Origin: Utricularia gibba
Lineage: Eukaryota; Streptophyta; Magnoliopsida; Lamiales; Lentibulariaceae
Direction of reading: 5' to 3'
Length of the DNA stretch: 64,000 nt
NCBI GenBank assembly: GCA_002189035.1
Contig: NEEC01000013.1
Location: 1,798,001 to 1,862,000 of the forward strand
The number at the start of each line of letters is the position of its first letter. Position 1 is the first letter of the stretch. Below the pieces are notes generated by a model. The model saw nothing but the letters and a program-made list of their open reading frames with translations. It was not told the DNA's origin and searched no databases. This document shows, in pieces, positions 1 through 12,069 of this stretch. Both the position numbers and the translations under genes were made by a program.

Positions 1-49
1 AATAGTTAAAATTTGAAAGAAGATATCATTCCATATTAAAGAAATTCAC

Positions 50-1183
50 CTTGTCCCTCAATCTGGCTGTTGTCTGCGGAGGTGGGCATTTAATCTCAAA
101 TCTTGAGCAATATTCTACAAGATGCTTGTTTTTTCTTCCCTGGTTAGGTCCCTGGGTATGTCAAGATTGGTCATCCTCTCTAATTCTCCTATCGTATCAA
201 CCCGTCTGCAAGAGAAGAAGGAAGAAGTGAATGCCAGATAAAGGAAACCTGATGGGGCAGCTTTAGAATAGGAATGCATAATAGGCATAGTGTCAGCCAC
301 AAAAACCTGAAAGGGGGGCGTGAAATCAATTTCACTAGGAACTTCACCCAACCCATTAGCATGGTATTTTATTTTATAGCCGCCTGTAATCTCCTTGACC
401 ATCCTTTTTGATCGGTAATTTGCATGAGAAATATGAGATGAACAGCAAATAGAATTACGTAATCACCAACCGCTGAGCATTTCTTCAGTCATGGTATCAG
501 CAAAAGCCATGCAGAACCGGGTATATCATCTTCATCATGGGAGTTTCAACCTTTTCGAGAAAGCAGTCAACAAAACACGCTGAAAAAATCCAAATAATGA
601 ATAAAACACGTCAACAGCACAGCATTACCTCCAAGAAGTCACGTTTGTGAAGGAAATTCCAGATATATGAATGACTCTTGACCTGGTCCAAATAACTTTG
701 TGAACCTCTGCATTTAGCATCAAATCCAAATAGCGCAGTCGGTAGAGAGTTTCCTAGCATAGCAATCTTTTCAGTACATAGGAATCAAATTTCTGACTGT
801 TCTTGGAACCCACAAATCAGCCTCCAGCTGAATCATTACTATTATTATGGAATGAAATAAGGAAATGTGGGAAAAAAAAACTACCAATCTTGCTTCATTG
901 CTCTCTGATCCCAGACCACTTTTCTCTCATGGCACCATGTGGAGACAGTGTGAGAGAGCGGTAAAAATCTTGGGAAAAATGCTGAGCTCGCCTCATTTAC
1001 TTTTTCCAATACATTGAAACAGGATACGTAATCACATACCTAAACCTCCATACCTACTCACATACTCCGGTATGCTCGATCCAGCCTCAAACTTATGAGG
1101 ATAAATATCATCTCCAGATTCCCTCTGAACAGCAAGTGCCCACACCCTATTTTCAAAGTATTGATGAGAGACAAATGAGAACA
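50..1183 (-). pseudogene. Lysyl-tRNA synthetase pseudogene (decayed, introns retained)
   Basis: Pieces of plant cytosolic lysyl-tRNA synthetase lie in the right order on the minus strand. They are: YFENRVWALAVQ and SIPEYVSRYGGLG (about 1165-1040); a GELSIFPKSF-like block (about 1000-870); YVLK then LRYLDLMLNAEV and FLEV (about 830-630); MAFAD..TEEMLSG (about 515-465); VKEITGGYKIKYHANG (402-315); RRVDTIGELERM and CPPPQTTARL (205-50). The damage is multiple. There is an in-frame TGA after the HMVP block, where an Arg codon is expected. There are frameshifts before FLEV, in a six-C run near 312-317 and before NKHLVEYC, an in-frame loss of about six codons in the MAFAD segment, and no usable acceptor AG before YFENR. 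Introns persist, so this is a decayed duplicate, not a retrocopy. It may run off the left edge of the window. Confidence 0.85.
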
Positions 1184-2459
1184 TAGCCGAACGATGATAC
1201 CACCACACAATAGGTGGATCAAAGTCCCTCATCCTCAGCAGGCGCAGCCTTGGCTACCCAAGCACCTGGTTTTCCTGATGCCTGAAAAATTCGCGCCATA
1301 CCAAAGAACATTACAACTCAAAAACCCATCCGCCACAACTTGCTCTCTTTACAACATGAACCGATCACAGAGATGACTTGTGTTCAATAAATGAACACAC
1401 TACCATTGAAGGAACCCGGCGCCAAGATAAGGTGGGATGGGACAGAAAACGACGAAGAAACGGTGAGAAGTGGACCAATGTTCGCTCCGGCCACGACACC
1501 ATGGCCCAAGAAATCAAACGTGTACATTCTTACCACATCATTTAGCCCAAGTCGAAGTAGAGGAAGGTGGGACTACTGTTCTATTTCGTAAACCCCTTGT
1601 TAACGATATCTCATATTAATTATAAATGTAACATGTAACGTGCTTTGATAAAATGATCTTATTAATCTTGCATGATACGTTTTTCTTGAAAAAGTAAAAC
1701 GTAAAAAATATTCAAAACAAACAATATCGTGTAAATAATGAATGAATACATCTAAAATTTAGAATATACTTTCAAATATAATATATATTTATTTAAATAT
1801 TAAAAATTACTATATATTATAGCATTAAAATTAAAAATATTGTTTAGTTATTTTATAAATTACTATATATTAGAGAATGTTATAAAATTTCCCTTAAGCA
1901 AGGGTGATCGCATCATTTTACATGAATCCTATATTGGTTTACGAAATAAAATAAAAAAAATGAAATAGAATAATCACGTAAATTTTGTGTAAAATTTTTT
2001 CTCGAGTAAAACAGAGAATCTTGGATAAAAACTTCAAAATTAAACGTATTTCGTATTGAATAGTTCTAAACATATATTTGTTGAGATGTACCAACAAGCG
2101 GATTAAATGCAGCGTTATTCAATGCATCGACAAATTGGACCGTTTTTTTCTAAATAAATAGTAAATTCTATAAAGAAAGTTCAAAAATAAATATTTAAAA
2201 ATATACATATTTGTTTATTTTCTATAAAAAGTAGGGAGCAATTTGGTGAGACTAGGAAAGTACGTAGGTACCCCTCAGCCGGAATATATAACGGAGCAGG
2301 GCTTCTCTTCCCGGCATTTTTTTCCTATCGACGCAACAGAGGAAGAAAAACAGAGAGCGCACACAGCGAATAACTTGTTCTTCGGCTTTCTTGTTGCGTT
2401 GGTTTCACATCAATCGGCGCCGTGGAAGCAGGTGGGGGGATGTGAATTTTGAAGGGATT
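1184..2459. other. Intergenic, AT-rich
   Basis: Between the pseudogene and the DUF1639 gene. From about 1600 to 2220 the DNA is very AT-rich with no coding signal. About 2230-2459 is probably the 5' leader of the next gene. Short frames at 1194-1591 match nothing I recognise. Confidence 0.5.
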
Positions 2460-3302
2460 ATGGCGATGGGCACAGAGAGATCGAAACAGTTGCACAATTT
2501 CACGATGCCGTGTGATTTGAGGTGGGGAAATCAGCGATTTCTCCGGTGTATGAAGGTCGATCCTGATGGGGGGATGCCGCCGTTCCAGCGATTCACAGAG
2601 AATAATCTGGGATCCAGCGATCGTCAACGAGAGCAACGGCGGCGGACGACGAGGGATTGGGATGGGGAATTGATGCTTTCCGAGTTTGTGAATGGATCTG
2701 AAACTCCTGCAGTTACTCACAACTCAGAGGCGGAGGATGCGGTAGCAGCGGTGAGGGAGAAAGCGATGTTGGACCTCCAGACGGCGGCGGACAAGATGAA
2801 AGAAGCGTTTGCGACCCAAGCTCCAATTAAAACCTCCCGTCCGCCGCCTCCGCCGTCGGTGGACGCCGAAGCCCATCGCCCCTGGAATTTGAGAACCAGA
2901 GCAAGTGTATTCCACAAGCCGCCGGTCATCGCACAGGCCAGCCCATCCCTCGCGAAATCAGACGCGCCGCCCCAACCCAGATGCGGTCTTCTTCGACCGC
3001 CAGAGCTGACCCAAATCAACGACCGAAATTCTCAATTCCCCTCACGAAACATCAGATCGAAGAGGATTTCTTCTCAATGGCCGGTCGCCGTCCCCCCCGC
3101 CGACCCAAAAAGAGAACAAGAATCATTCAGAGATCGCTAGATGTAAGCCCCCACAAATCACCATTTTGAATCAACCCTTTGTTCAATCCTTCCCAAATTC
3201 ACAACTTTGATCTCATTTTCACATCTGCAGGATTTGTTCCCAGGGCTGTGGCTCACAGAAATCACAGCAGACAAATACAAGGTTTCAGTAGCGCCCCCTT
3301 GA
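2460..3302 (+). CDS. DUF1639 family protein (two exons, one apparent frame break)
   Basis: A plant-specific protein of unknown function. Exon 1 is 2460-3142 and exon 2 is 3231-3302, joined at a phase-0 GT-AG intron. The N-terminus has the family signature ERSKQLHNF followed by WGNQRFLRCMKV. Further motifs are RPWNLRTR near residue 145 and a C-terminal DUF1639 block, RRPKKRTRIIQRSLD plus DLFPGLWLTEITADKYKV, that spans the splice. I chose ATG 2460 (MAMGTERSK) because relatives start with the same motif; an in-frame ATG lies upstream at 2391. The N-terminal half and the KFSIPLTKHQIEEDFF/RPKKR half are in different frames. One base seems missing between about 2900 and 3000, possibly in the CCC at 2976-2978. 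Both halves are conserved, so a sequence error is likelier than decay. Confidence 0.85.
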
Positions 3303-5195
3303 GTCTCTCTGCATTCAAACACCAGAGAGACTTAGAAATCTAGGCGCATTTATTCTTTTTCTCTTTGTTTCCCAGATTTGTTAAGAGCAGAGCTGCTCCT
3401 TGTTCCCATTGGCAACCTGCAAAACTTGTGATTAATGTCTTCATTCATTCATCAACTTCTCTGTTCAAGTTCAAAACTCTGTCCTCTGCTATGCCTCTCA
3501 GTCTGAATCTTCTTTAAACTCCCTCCCCTTCTTCTGTAACAGCTGGTTCACTTTCTCTATAAGCGAATGGGGATTTGAGGAGTATTTTTCTAACAAACCA
3601 TATCTGTCTTCATGTCCTTATGATATTCATTAATTTTAATGTGGATGTTTTTTTTAAAAAAATATTTATTTTAAATTATTATTCATAAATTCGGACCAGT
3701 GGCGATGCGTTTGTTTACATGGCCCAGTATTTCCACCGTGTCACGTGGTCATCTTCACACGAATAGACGATGTTTTTCTCGTGGGGAAAAAAAGGAAGAA
3801 AGACCCAAATTCCGGGGGGTCCACCTAGTGTTACATTTTCTTTTTTTTTAATTCAAAAAACGAAAAATTACACGTGTTTTAAAATCCTAAAAAATCTTAA
3901 ATAGTTTTCATATTTATTTATAATGAACGATTATACATTTGTAATTATAGGGATTATTTCATATTTATATGTAAATAATTTTAAAACATACACAATTATT
4001 TCACATAACCATGATTTAGGATGGATTTGATGAATTTTGTTTTTTTTTTAAAAAAAATGGTGTTAATTCAGAGGTTTTGCCTAATTAATATCATTAATAA
4101 CTAGACTAGACTATACCTTTTATTCGTCCTGGGTGCGCCAAGGCCCCCTTTTTTCAATTCAATATTAGAAAAACTATTTTCAGAAAGAATTAAAGAAGCT
4201 AGAAAATGTACGAAATTTATTTTTGACACGTGGGTTCCGACATGGACACCGTTCTTGATATAGTAATATATTTATCCACGTGTTTTTCGAAAGCGAATAG
4301 CATATATTAATATATATAATCGTGAAAAAAGATTTACCTTCAATTGTTGGATTTGTTTAGCAAATAGTATATTTAGGATTATTTTTTATATAAATTAAAT
4401 TACTCAATATTACTTAAATAACACCATATATGAAAACAAAATCTTAATAAATCTTTTGTTTGCATGAAAATTAAATCTATTCACATTTAATTTTTTATTT
4501 ATGACAATTGAAATGGATTAAACAAATATTTTATGAATAGATTGAATTCGTTATTCAATTTAAAATAAAATTATATTGAATTCTTTTAATAATAAATTGA
4601 CTATCTTAATAATTTTTAATTAGGATACTTGACTCCATTCATTCCCATTATTTTTTGTTCTCATGTTTTGAATATTAGTTATAATTGATCCCTAATATTG
4701 AAAAATTAAATATATTTGATGTTTATTTTTTTTATAATTTGATAATATCAATCCCTATTCTCCGACCGACCATCACCTACGGTCGCCCACGCCGGTGGTG
4801 GGCGGCGGCATGCCTGCGACGGTCGGCGGCGCCGGCAGGGGTGTGCTGCCGGCGATGATCAATATTAAAATAATGTTTATGATTATCAATTATGACATTT
4901 AGTTAAAATAAGGAATATTCGTGCAATTTTACATTTTTAATTATATTTTGAAATATCTTTTAAAAAATAAAATTATTATTTAAACAAGGTAACGTTAACG
5001 GTAACCGAGTACCGAGTGAGGGGGCTGCGAGGTGGATTCTATGGGCAGATGTTGGAAAAGGTAGTTCTCCGTATGTACCTGTCGACTTGGTTCAGCAGCG
5101 AAGAATTAATTCGGCCGACAGCCAGATCCTCGATCGGAGCTCATGTCACGTGTAGAGATTCCCATCGAGGACTCCGCCGGGCAGGGCATCGCCCT
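3303..5195. other. Intergenic, AT-rich with a GC-rich island
   Basis: 3' flank of the DUF1639 gene, then about 1.5 kb of AT-rich DNA without coding signal. A sharply GC-rich block sits at about 4760-4858, described in the findings. Confidence 0.5.
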
Positions 5196-5196
5196 G

Positions 5197-5205
5197 TTTA
5201 TAAAC
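5197..5205 (+). promoter_or_regulatory. Probable TATA box
   Basis: TTTATAAAC about 210 bp upstream of the ATG at 5406. It precedes a leader that appears to contain a GT-AG intron (donor near 5271, acceptor near 5391). Confidence 0.45.
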
Positions 5206-5405
5206 GCAATCTCCGCTGAAGCAGCGCCTCGTCCATCGATTTCTGCTTCGATCGGCTTTTGGAGTTTCAGGTAAAACGCAAATCGTTGTTCCTTGCGGTT
5301 TCAATTTGCCGGAATAGTGCGGATCTGGAGGGTTTGAATTCATCGATTGGTGATGCTTGAGTTTGTTGGGGGAAAAATGGTGTGTTTGTAGTCGAATTGA
5401 GAAAA

Positions 5406-6009
5406 ATGGGGCATTATGCGGGGCCGGGCAATCGGAGTTTAGCTGCGGCGTCTTGCTGGTCGGATGAAGTTGTTTGCCCTAAGCCGAGGCGGCGACGGCT
5501 TGCTTCTCCTTCCTTCAATGATGTTGTTACTCTCAGGCCGATGAGATGGTTCACCAGGTAATCAATCACTTCTGCTTGTTTGAAATTTCAGAGAAAAGTG
5601 CATCTCAACTTCTGCTTGTTTGATGTTAAAAAGCAGTCATCACCAAGAGTGTTTTGGATCTGAAGCAGCTGAAAATGGATTGTCAGAGATAATTCTGTTG
5701 CAGGTTAGCAAGTTTTTGCATAAACAAAGGACGACAAGGCCATTTCTGAGTTCCACTGTTGTGTTCACTCTTAACAATAATCTGATATCTGATCAGGGAA
5801 GTGGTGGCGGTGCCGACACCGAGACTGATGAATCCGGCCAACACCTAATGGCATTCGGGTTATCCGGGTCACCGCCGGCGAGAGTTTCCAATCCACATAT
5901 CCAAGATCCCCGTTTCTTTGAGGTTAAATCTTGGAAACCTGCGGTCAGGATCGAGGGGTTCGATCCTCCTCCTCCTCCTCCCGGTAAAATCAGCAGCACT
6001 CTCCCATGA
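5406..6009 (+). CDS. Small conserved plant protein of unknown function (GSPPxRVxNPxxQDxRF motif)
   Basis: Exon 1 (5406-5557) encodes MGHYAGPGNRSLAAASCW, a CPKPRRRR stretch and LRPMRW. Exon 2 (about 5797-6009) encodes an acidic linker, then GSPPARVSNPHIQDPRF and a proline tract. I recall a family of small plant proteins that start MGHxxGPGNxSLAAA and end with this GSPP..NP.QD.RF motif; no biochemical role is known to me. The donor at 5558 leaves phase 2, while the conserved exon-2 frame starts in phase 0 at GGAAGT. Frame is restored if the G run after the acceptor CAG is one base longer. Taken literally, the splice gives a 67-residue protein lacking the motif. Confidence 0.55.
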
Positions 6010-7052
6010 CTTCTCCGGCTTAGAGAGGTATCCACCTGTATCATTGTCGACGTTTTTTATCCATTTTTTTGGGAAAATGTACATAATTCACTGCAATGAG
6101 AATGAAAATAGGTGCTTTTCTTCAGTTTGTAACGAGACTTCCTTGAAAAAGGGAGACCGTACAGTACATTGCTCCTCTTGTCCTTGTTCATACTCCATGG
6201 ATTGGGCCATAACTCTAATCCATTTTAGTTTCGATCCAGCCCGTTTTTCGTAATGGGCTTCCCATTCTTCTTACGTTCAAGCCCAATACATAATTTTTAA
6301 GTTTCTTATTCTTGAATATTTGAATTTTTCTTTTAAATCATAATAAATTAAATAATTTTCAAATATGACATCATAAGTATGAGAGTATGTTTGATAGTAT
6401 GATATAGAAAACTTGTATCCAATTTTATATATATACTGCTATTTGATTAACTAGTATATATGTGTCGGTCTTATATAATTATACCCTTTATATACTCATT
6501 TTTAAATATGTAATTAGCATACACAAATAGAGCAGACTAATTATATTTATATCATTCGTATACTCAGACTTCTATTATCAAATATCAAACATATATACAA
6601 TTGAGTATTCATATAGTTATATTATACTATACTTAAATATACTATCAAGAGACCTGTTAAAAATATCCCAATTGAATCATCATTAAATTGTTTTAGATTA
6701 TTAATCATTCATTAAGAAATTTGAATTCAAATCATTTGAATATACAAAATTATAAATAATTTAATCGATTCAATTATAATATGATATTTTTTTGAAAAGG
6801 ATAATATAAAAAAAGATATTCCTTTTTAAAAAAAATTAACAGTTTAATCAGGATTTGAATTGAAATTAAACTATTCACATCACAATGATTTTTTTTAATA
6901 TTTGAAAACAGTTATTCGACTATTTAAGGTAAGGAGATACGCCAACTGGATTCATCCAAGCCCGATCAAGTGGGGCGGATGCCACTATAAAAATGACTCC
7001 ACGCGCCCACCCACTTCAAATAATTTCCTCTTCTGTAGAAGAAAAAGCTGCA
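6010..7052. other. Intergenic, AT-rich
   Basis: No coding signal. The last 100 bp form the LBD promoter, with a TATA-like CTATAAAAA at about 6985-6993, some 60 bp before the ATG. Confidence 0.5.
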
Positions 7053-7810
7053 ATGAGTTGCAATGGTTGCAGAGTTCTTCGGAAAGCCTGTCCCCAAAGC
7101 TGCGCCTTACGGGATTCCCTGAAATGGATCCAATCCGATGAAGCCCAGGCCAACGCCACCAGGTTTCTTGCCAAGTTCTACGGCCGGAGCGGTCTCATCA
7201 ACCTCCTCGCCGGCGCCGGGACACGCGCCGACCGTCGCCGTACGTTTTATATCAAACCCTAACTTCTTCCGATTTCGCGTCGCTGATTATGGATTTTGAT
7301 GTTCTCAGAAATCTCTCAGTCGCTTCTGTACGAGGCTTGTGGCCGGATTATTAGCCCGATCTATGGATCTGTGGGACTGTTCGCCGACGGCAAATGGCAG
7401 CGGTGCCGTTCCGCCGTCGAATCGGTTCTCAACGGAACCCCCTGCTGAAAGTGATCACCGTGGAGGGAGAAACGGAGAAAGAGTTGGCGGTGTCCCCGAC
7501 CCAAGCCTGCGAAATCCGACACGTCTCCAAGGAGTCAATTGTCGATCGCCACATCCGGACTCGGAAGCGCGCAAGAAAGGACACGTCGATGAGCCAGAGT
7601 GAGCTACACCAGTTACTCTCCGTGGTGAATCTCCCAGTCCCCCAAGAGAAATTCACTCTTACTGGGTGGGATTGCAAGGAGATGAATAGATCAAAACCGT
7701 TTCCGGTGGAGACGACGCCGCCGGGCGTGGAGGTCAGCCCCCACTGCGGCGGTTCTATCGAACTGGAGTTGACGTTGGGCCCGAGTCATCTCCTTCTACA
7801 CTGTTCCTGA
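7053..7810 (+). CDS. Class II LOB-domain (LBD) transcription factor, one apparent frame break
   Basis: A plant-specific DNA-binding regulator of the class II LBD group (LBD37-42 type); members of that group are linked to nitrogen and anthocyanin control. Exon 1 is 7053-7239 and begins [17 protein letters not shown], the Cys block CX2CX6CX3C. It continues with [20 protein letters not shown] and GLINLL. Exon 2 starts at 7309 with [18 protein letters not shown] and a [15 protein letters not shown] block. The frame then breaks in the five-C run 7438-7442. One more C would continue into the conserved tail, with RTRKRARK and a final ELELTLGPS motif ending at 7810. As read literally the protein stops at the TGA directly after the run. 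The start is fixed by the conserved MSCNGC. Confidence 0.9.
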
Positions 7811-10800
7811 AACCTCCGATTAGTTTCCACAGCAAAACAACATTTGGGTCTTCCGATTCAACGTCAGTTGAAAGAATATTCATTCCATGTACGTGTGGTG
7901 TCCCGTCTGGTCTTTATGTGTGTTTTAGGTGAATATTCTCCATTCCATTCCATTCCATGTACCGTGCAACCTTTCTGCAACTTGAGACAAGGTTTTCGCT
8001 GTCAGAAGCTTCATCCCAGGTGTCGTCCATACGAGGAAGAAAGCATCAGCCCATGAGCACTTGACCAGCACATCGCTATCGCTTCTGTACAAGCATTTTA
8101 CACTTATAATGGATCATATCTGCGACCTCCATCTTCAGTTATCGTTGCATGATCAGGACCTACGTTGCACGATTCCCTGCGATTTGTATGAAATCACGTA
8201 TAGAGTGTCTGATTCGTCGGGTGAATACAAGATGCAATTCTTGCATACTTTTTTAAATTTAAAATTTCTAGTGTGTTATTTCATTTTTTATGGTATTGAC
8301 TTTTAGTTATTTGATAAATGAATTTTATTTTATTTGTGATTGTATTAATTTGTATCTGAAATTAACGAATCTCGCACTCACACTACGAAAACTCATCTTC
8401 GTCTTATATGATATTATTCATTTTAGGAGTCAAATCTTAACAATTTTATGTTCTTTTTTTAAGAAAAAGGAATCATGCAAGATAAAAAATATATCTTTAT
8501 TAAAATATGTCTCATTTTCTATTCGTAATCAATATGAAATACTGTAACCATCATAATATCACCCAAAATCTTGCACCTCGCACCCATTTTGGTGCAACCT
8601 TGTACAAGACATACCCACTCCGAAATTAAATTATCCTGCCCTAATGATACATTTGTTCTATGAATATGATCCATACATTAGATTCCGATGTGGAAAGATA
8701 TTTAAGTGGACTCCGACACCCAAATTAGGGCGTGTCAGCCCCTGGTTTCTTCTTCTATTTATAGTAATGGTTTCCCGATTGGGGTTTGTTTGTGTGGGAG
8801 TTACGTGCGGATTCGGCCTCGACGGCAAGTCCATATCCGGAAGGGGATTCAATTCACAAGTATCGCATCTCTTATCCTAATTTGAGGGGGGTGGGCTTGC
8901 GTGTTCGGCACCGTGTGGGGCCCACGTCCCGGATTCTAATTTTAGAAAAAAGGGATTGCGTGGTCGTGATTAGGCGGCTAAAATGCGCATCATCATCATT
9001 AGTGGATCCGACGTGTCTCATGGGATGCACCTAATCAGTTCCCAAAACCACCCCATCCGCACCACCTGCGGTCTTCCTTTCTGACAAAATTAAAATAACT
9101 TATCTTACATTACAGTCTCCATAGTAACAAACATGTCCCAACTGTTCAAACTTCAAATTAATATATTAATATTAATAATACTATTATCATGTATTTTGAA
9201 AAAAAAATAACACAGTAAATATTGGATATTAAAACAAATAATATCGTATAAAAAATATGAACATTAATATATAATTTATTCGTCATTCTACCAAGTGGGA
9301 GTCTAGTATTAATCTCTAAAGAATCAGCTCTTTTTTTATTTTTTATTTTTGATGATAAGAATGCTAGATATATTTAATTTGAAGTATAAGATTTAAATAA
9401 CAACTATACTATATAATTACTTAAAATATTAAATGGATAAATTAATTATTCATACCAACTTAAAATACTACATATGGTGGAACCTCTTGTGCGTAGCCAT
9501 TGGTACGTCATATATTGTAACTTTGATAATGAGCATTCGACTTGTTTGAAACGTTTGATATTTATTTAATTCTAAATAATCCAAAGAATCAACTCTTAAT
9601 TAATCAGTGATTTGGAATGATCCTTCTCACATATTTCTGAAAATTTAAAATGAAATGCATTTTATTTTGTATTCTCTTAAAGAGCATGAAGTTCATTCCT
9701 ATAGGCTATAATTCATATGTTAAGCAGTTTTCTATAAAATTTTTAAAATATATTTCTACTTTTTAGAAGTAAAAATAATTTTGTTTTAGGACAATTTTAA
9801 TTATAAAAGTAATTATATCAAAAACAATTTTAAAATTATAACTACAAAAATTATTTTTTGAAAAGTAATGAATTGCTTACTTTTAATTTTTATTTTTACT
9901 TTTCAAAAGTAATTTTAAAAATTAAAAACAGTTTTCAAAAATTTTCCATAACAATACTTTACTTACAAAAGCTAATTATTTAGTTTTAGCTGTGTTCTGC
10001 CACGTCATCCCGTGGCATGTGCCCCCATGTGTCGGGCACACGCCACAGACGCTAATAATAATTCTTTAATATACGTTGGTCCCAAATTTTTGAATAATTT
10101 AAAAATCTGACCATCTAAATACTCTTTCATACATACTACATTAAAAAAAATACACTAAGAATGATTATATTTCTCATGCAGTAGTAAGTGGGTGGTCCGA
10201 TTTCTAAATACCCTCAAATTTTTTGAATAATTGAAAAATTTGATAATATATCAAACATTGTATTAGAAAAATGGTCAATTATAATATAAATTTTCAATTT
10301 AGTATGTAAGAGCGAGTATAAGTATAGCCATTTTTGTAAGTGACCCAAATTTTTATATGAATGACATTTATTTGCATAATAAATTACCTTTTAATTTGCT
10401 CGATATGAAATTAAATTGAGGTTATTTTGCACATTTGAAGAAAATTGAGTATGTTTCATAGAGCTTCTTATTTGATTGAGAATTTTACATATAACATTAT
10501 TAAAATGGTAATAATTAAATAATGTTTTTTATAATATGAAAATAGGCTACATAATATAGAAGATTGCCAAAATGCTCATCATTTGAAGTGCATTTGTATG
10601 AAATATTAAATATAATCATCAATTTATTCAGAAAAAAGTAATAAGTGAAGGGAAAAACTTTGTATACTAAAAGATTTTTGCCTTCATGTATTTTATGGTA
10701 TTTTTTGATGGAACCTATGATATGTGCGGTTGAAATAAATCATGTCTTTTATTTATAAATTAGATTTGATTTATCCAATAGAAATGTTGCTAGATTTAAG

Positions 10801-11625
10801 GAGACATTAGAAAATATAATATGCATCACATGATTTTTTTCCATAAAATATAAATAATTTTAAAATCATAAATAAAAATATAAATTTACTATTAAATATT
10901 AATTTTAAAATATAAAAATACGAACAAAATGTATGTTATCAATTACTAAATGAATTGGGTGTGTTTGGTCACCCTTTTGAACTGGTAAGCAAGGAACGGT
11001 AAGATTTGCATGGCATGGCCCCCATTTCCATGTGGTATTAGTTATATTTAGGATGCTGATATTTTCTTGTCGGAGTGCCGTACAGACACGGGCTGGTGGC
11101 CCGGACACGGTTTTGGACTCCGCACACCATTTTGGGAGGTGGTTTTGTGACCTCACCGGACACCCAATCATCTTCCTGTGATTACTTTACCCGAAATGGA
11201 AAAAATCCTTGCAAATTACTCCCCCCTTTTCTTTTAGTCAATTATGTCATAATTTGACCAAATTGCCCAACTTTAACTATGTGGTTTTCTATCATCCTAG
11301 TTCTCAAAGATTTATAAATATTTGGTATTTTAAAAATTTAGAAAACTCAAATTTTTCTTTTTTTTGTGAGAATATTTTGAAAAATTATTCTCGTGAATAT
11401 GAAGTCTTTTTTTCAAGAACGCAAAATCGTAAAAATTGGGTGTTCAAAGCGGATAATATATCACTCATTAATAAGTTGTATTATTGATTAAATTAAGATA
11501 AATCATTGGTGTTTTTTTTCTCAAGCAAAATTAGAAACACAATAAAGACTGAGAAAACTGATTGGGCTTTTTTCTTATGTTGTAGGGTTTGTGATGGGGG
11601 GTTGCAGTGATTGGGTTTTTATGAA
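7811..11625. other. Long AT-rich intergenic region
   Basis: The first about 300 bp are the LBD 3' flank. The rest has no convincing gene. About 9720-9960 contains imperfect inverted copies of an ACTTTTxxAAGTAAAAATA-type sequence, possibly a decayed AT-rich foldback element. Isolated short frames near 8644-9034 and 10905-11257 look random. Confidence 0.4.
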
Positions 11626-11699
11626 AGGCCCATACTGAAAACTTACTGGGCTTATCACAGGCCCATACTGAAAACTTATTGGGCTTAACGTAGGCCCAT
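11626..11699 (+). repeat. 33-bp tandem repeat carrying GGCCCA/TGGGCTT promoter elements
   Basis: Two full units and a third partial one with an exact 33-bp period (starts 11626, 11659, 11692). Each begins AGGCCCATACTGAAAAC and contains TGGGCTTA. These are site II-type (GGCCCA/TGGGCY) elements typical of plant housekeeping promoters. The array lies just upstream of a possible plus-strand transcript. Confidence 0.7.
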
Positions 11700-11836
11700 G
11701 TATACGATGCAGGCCGATTTTGAGAAGCCCAAGCCTACTTAACGGCATAAAGCCGAGCAAGTGTTGTTCAGATCTCTGCAGATCCTGTGTTTCCAAGCAT
11801 TGTGTCGTCGTCCCCAACGTCTGTTTCCGCATCATT

Positions 11837-12031
11837 ATGATTCTAATCTTGAGTTATTTCATAATTAAACAGCAGAAGAAGGGAGCGAAGGCGTTGTTGG
11901 AATTGGGGAAGAATTTCATTATGATACAGAATGGGATAACAGAGAGGGACACGATCCATATGTACATTGCAAATTTACAAGGACGGGAAGCTAGCAGGAA
12001 GAAGAAGAAGAAGAGCTGTTCACAGAGATGA
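11837..12031 (+). CDS. Possible small ORF downstream of the GGCCCA repeat promoter
   Basis: ATG at 11837 opens a frame of about 64 codons with a hydrophobic start (MILILSYFII) and a very basic end (SRKKKKKS). It is not a family I recognise. The only support is its place about 140 bp downstream of a strong site II promoter array. It converges on the ERF gene. The transcript could equally be non-coding. Confidence 0.2.
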   Translation: MILILSYFIIKQQKKGAKALLELGKNFIMIQNGITERDTIHMYIANLQGREASRKKKKKSCSQR

Positions 12032-12069
12032 AACACAACGACTAGGAGTTAGATTAGGGTGGGATCCGC

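Noticed and set aside
2325-3019. Minus-strand frames across the DUF1639 gene
   Set aside because: Shadows of the plus-strand gene.
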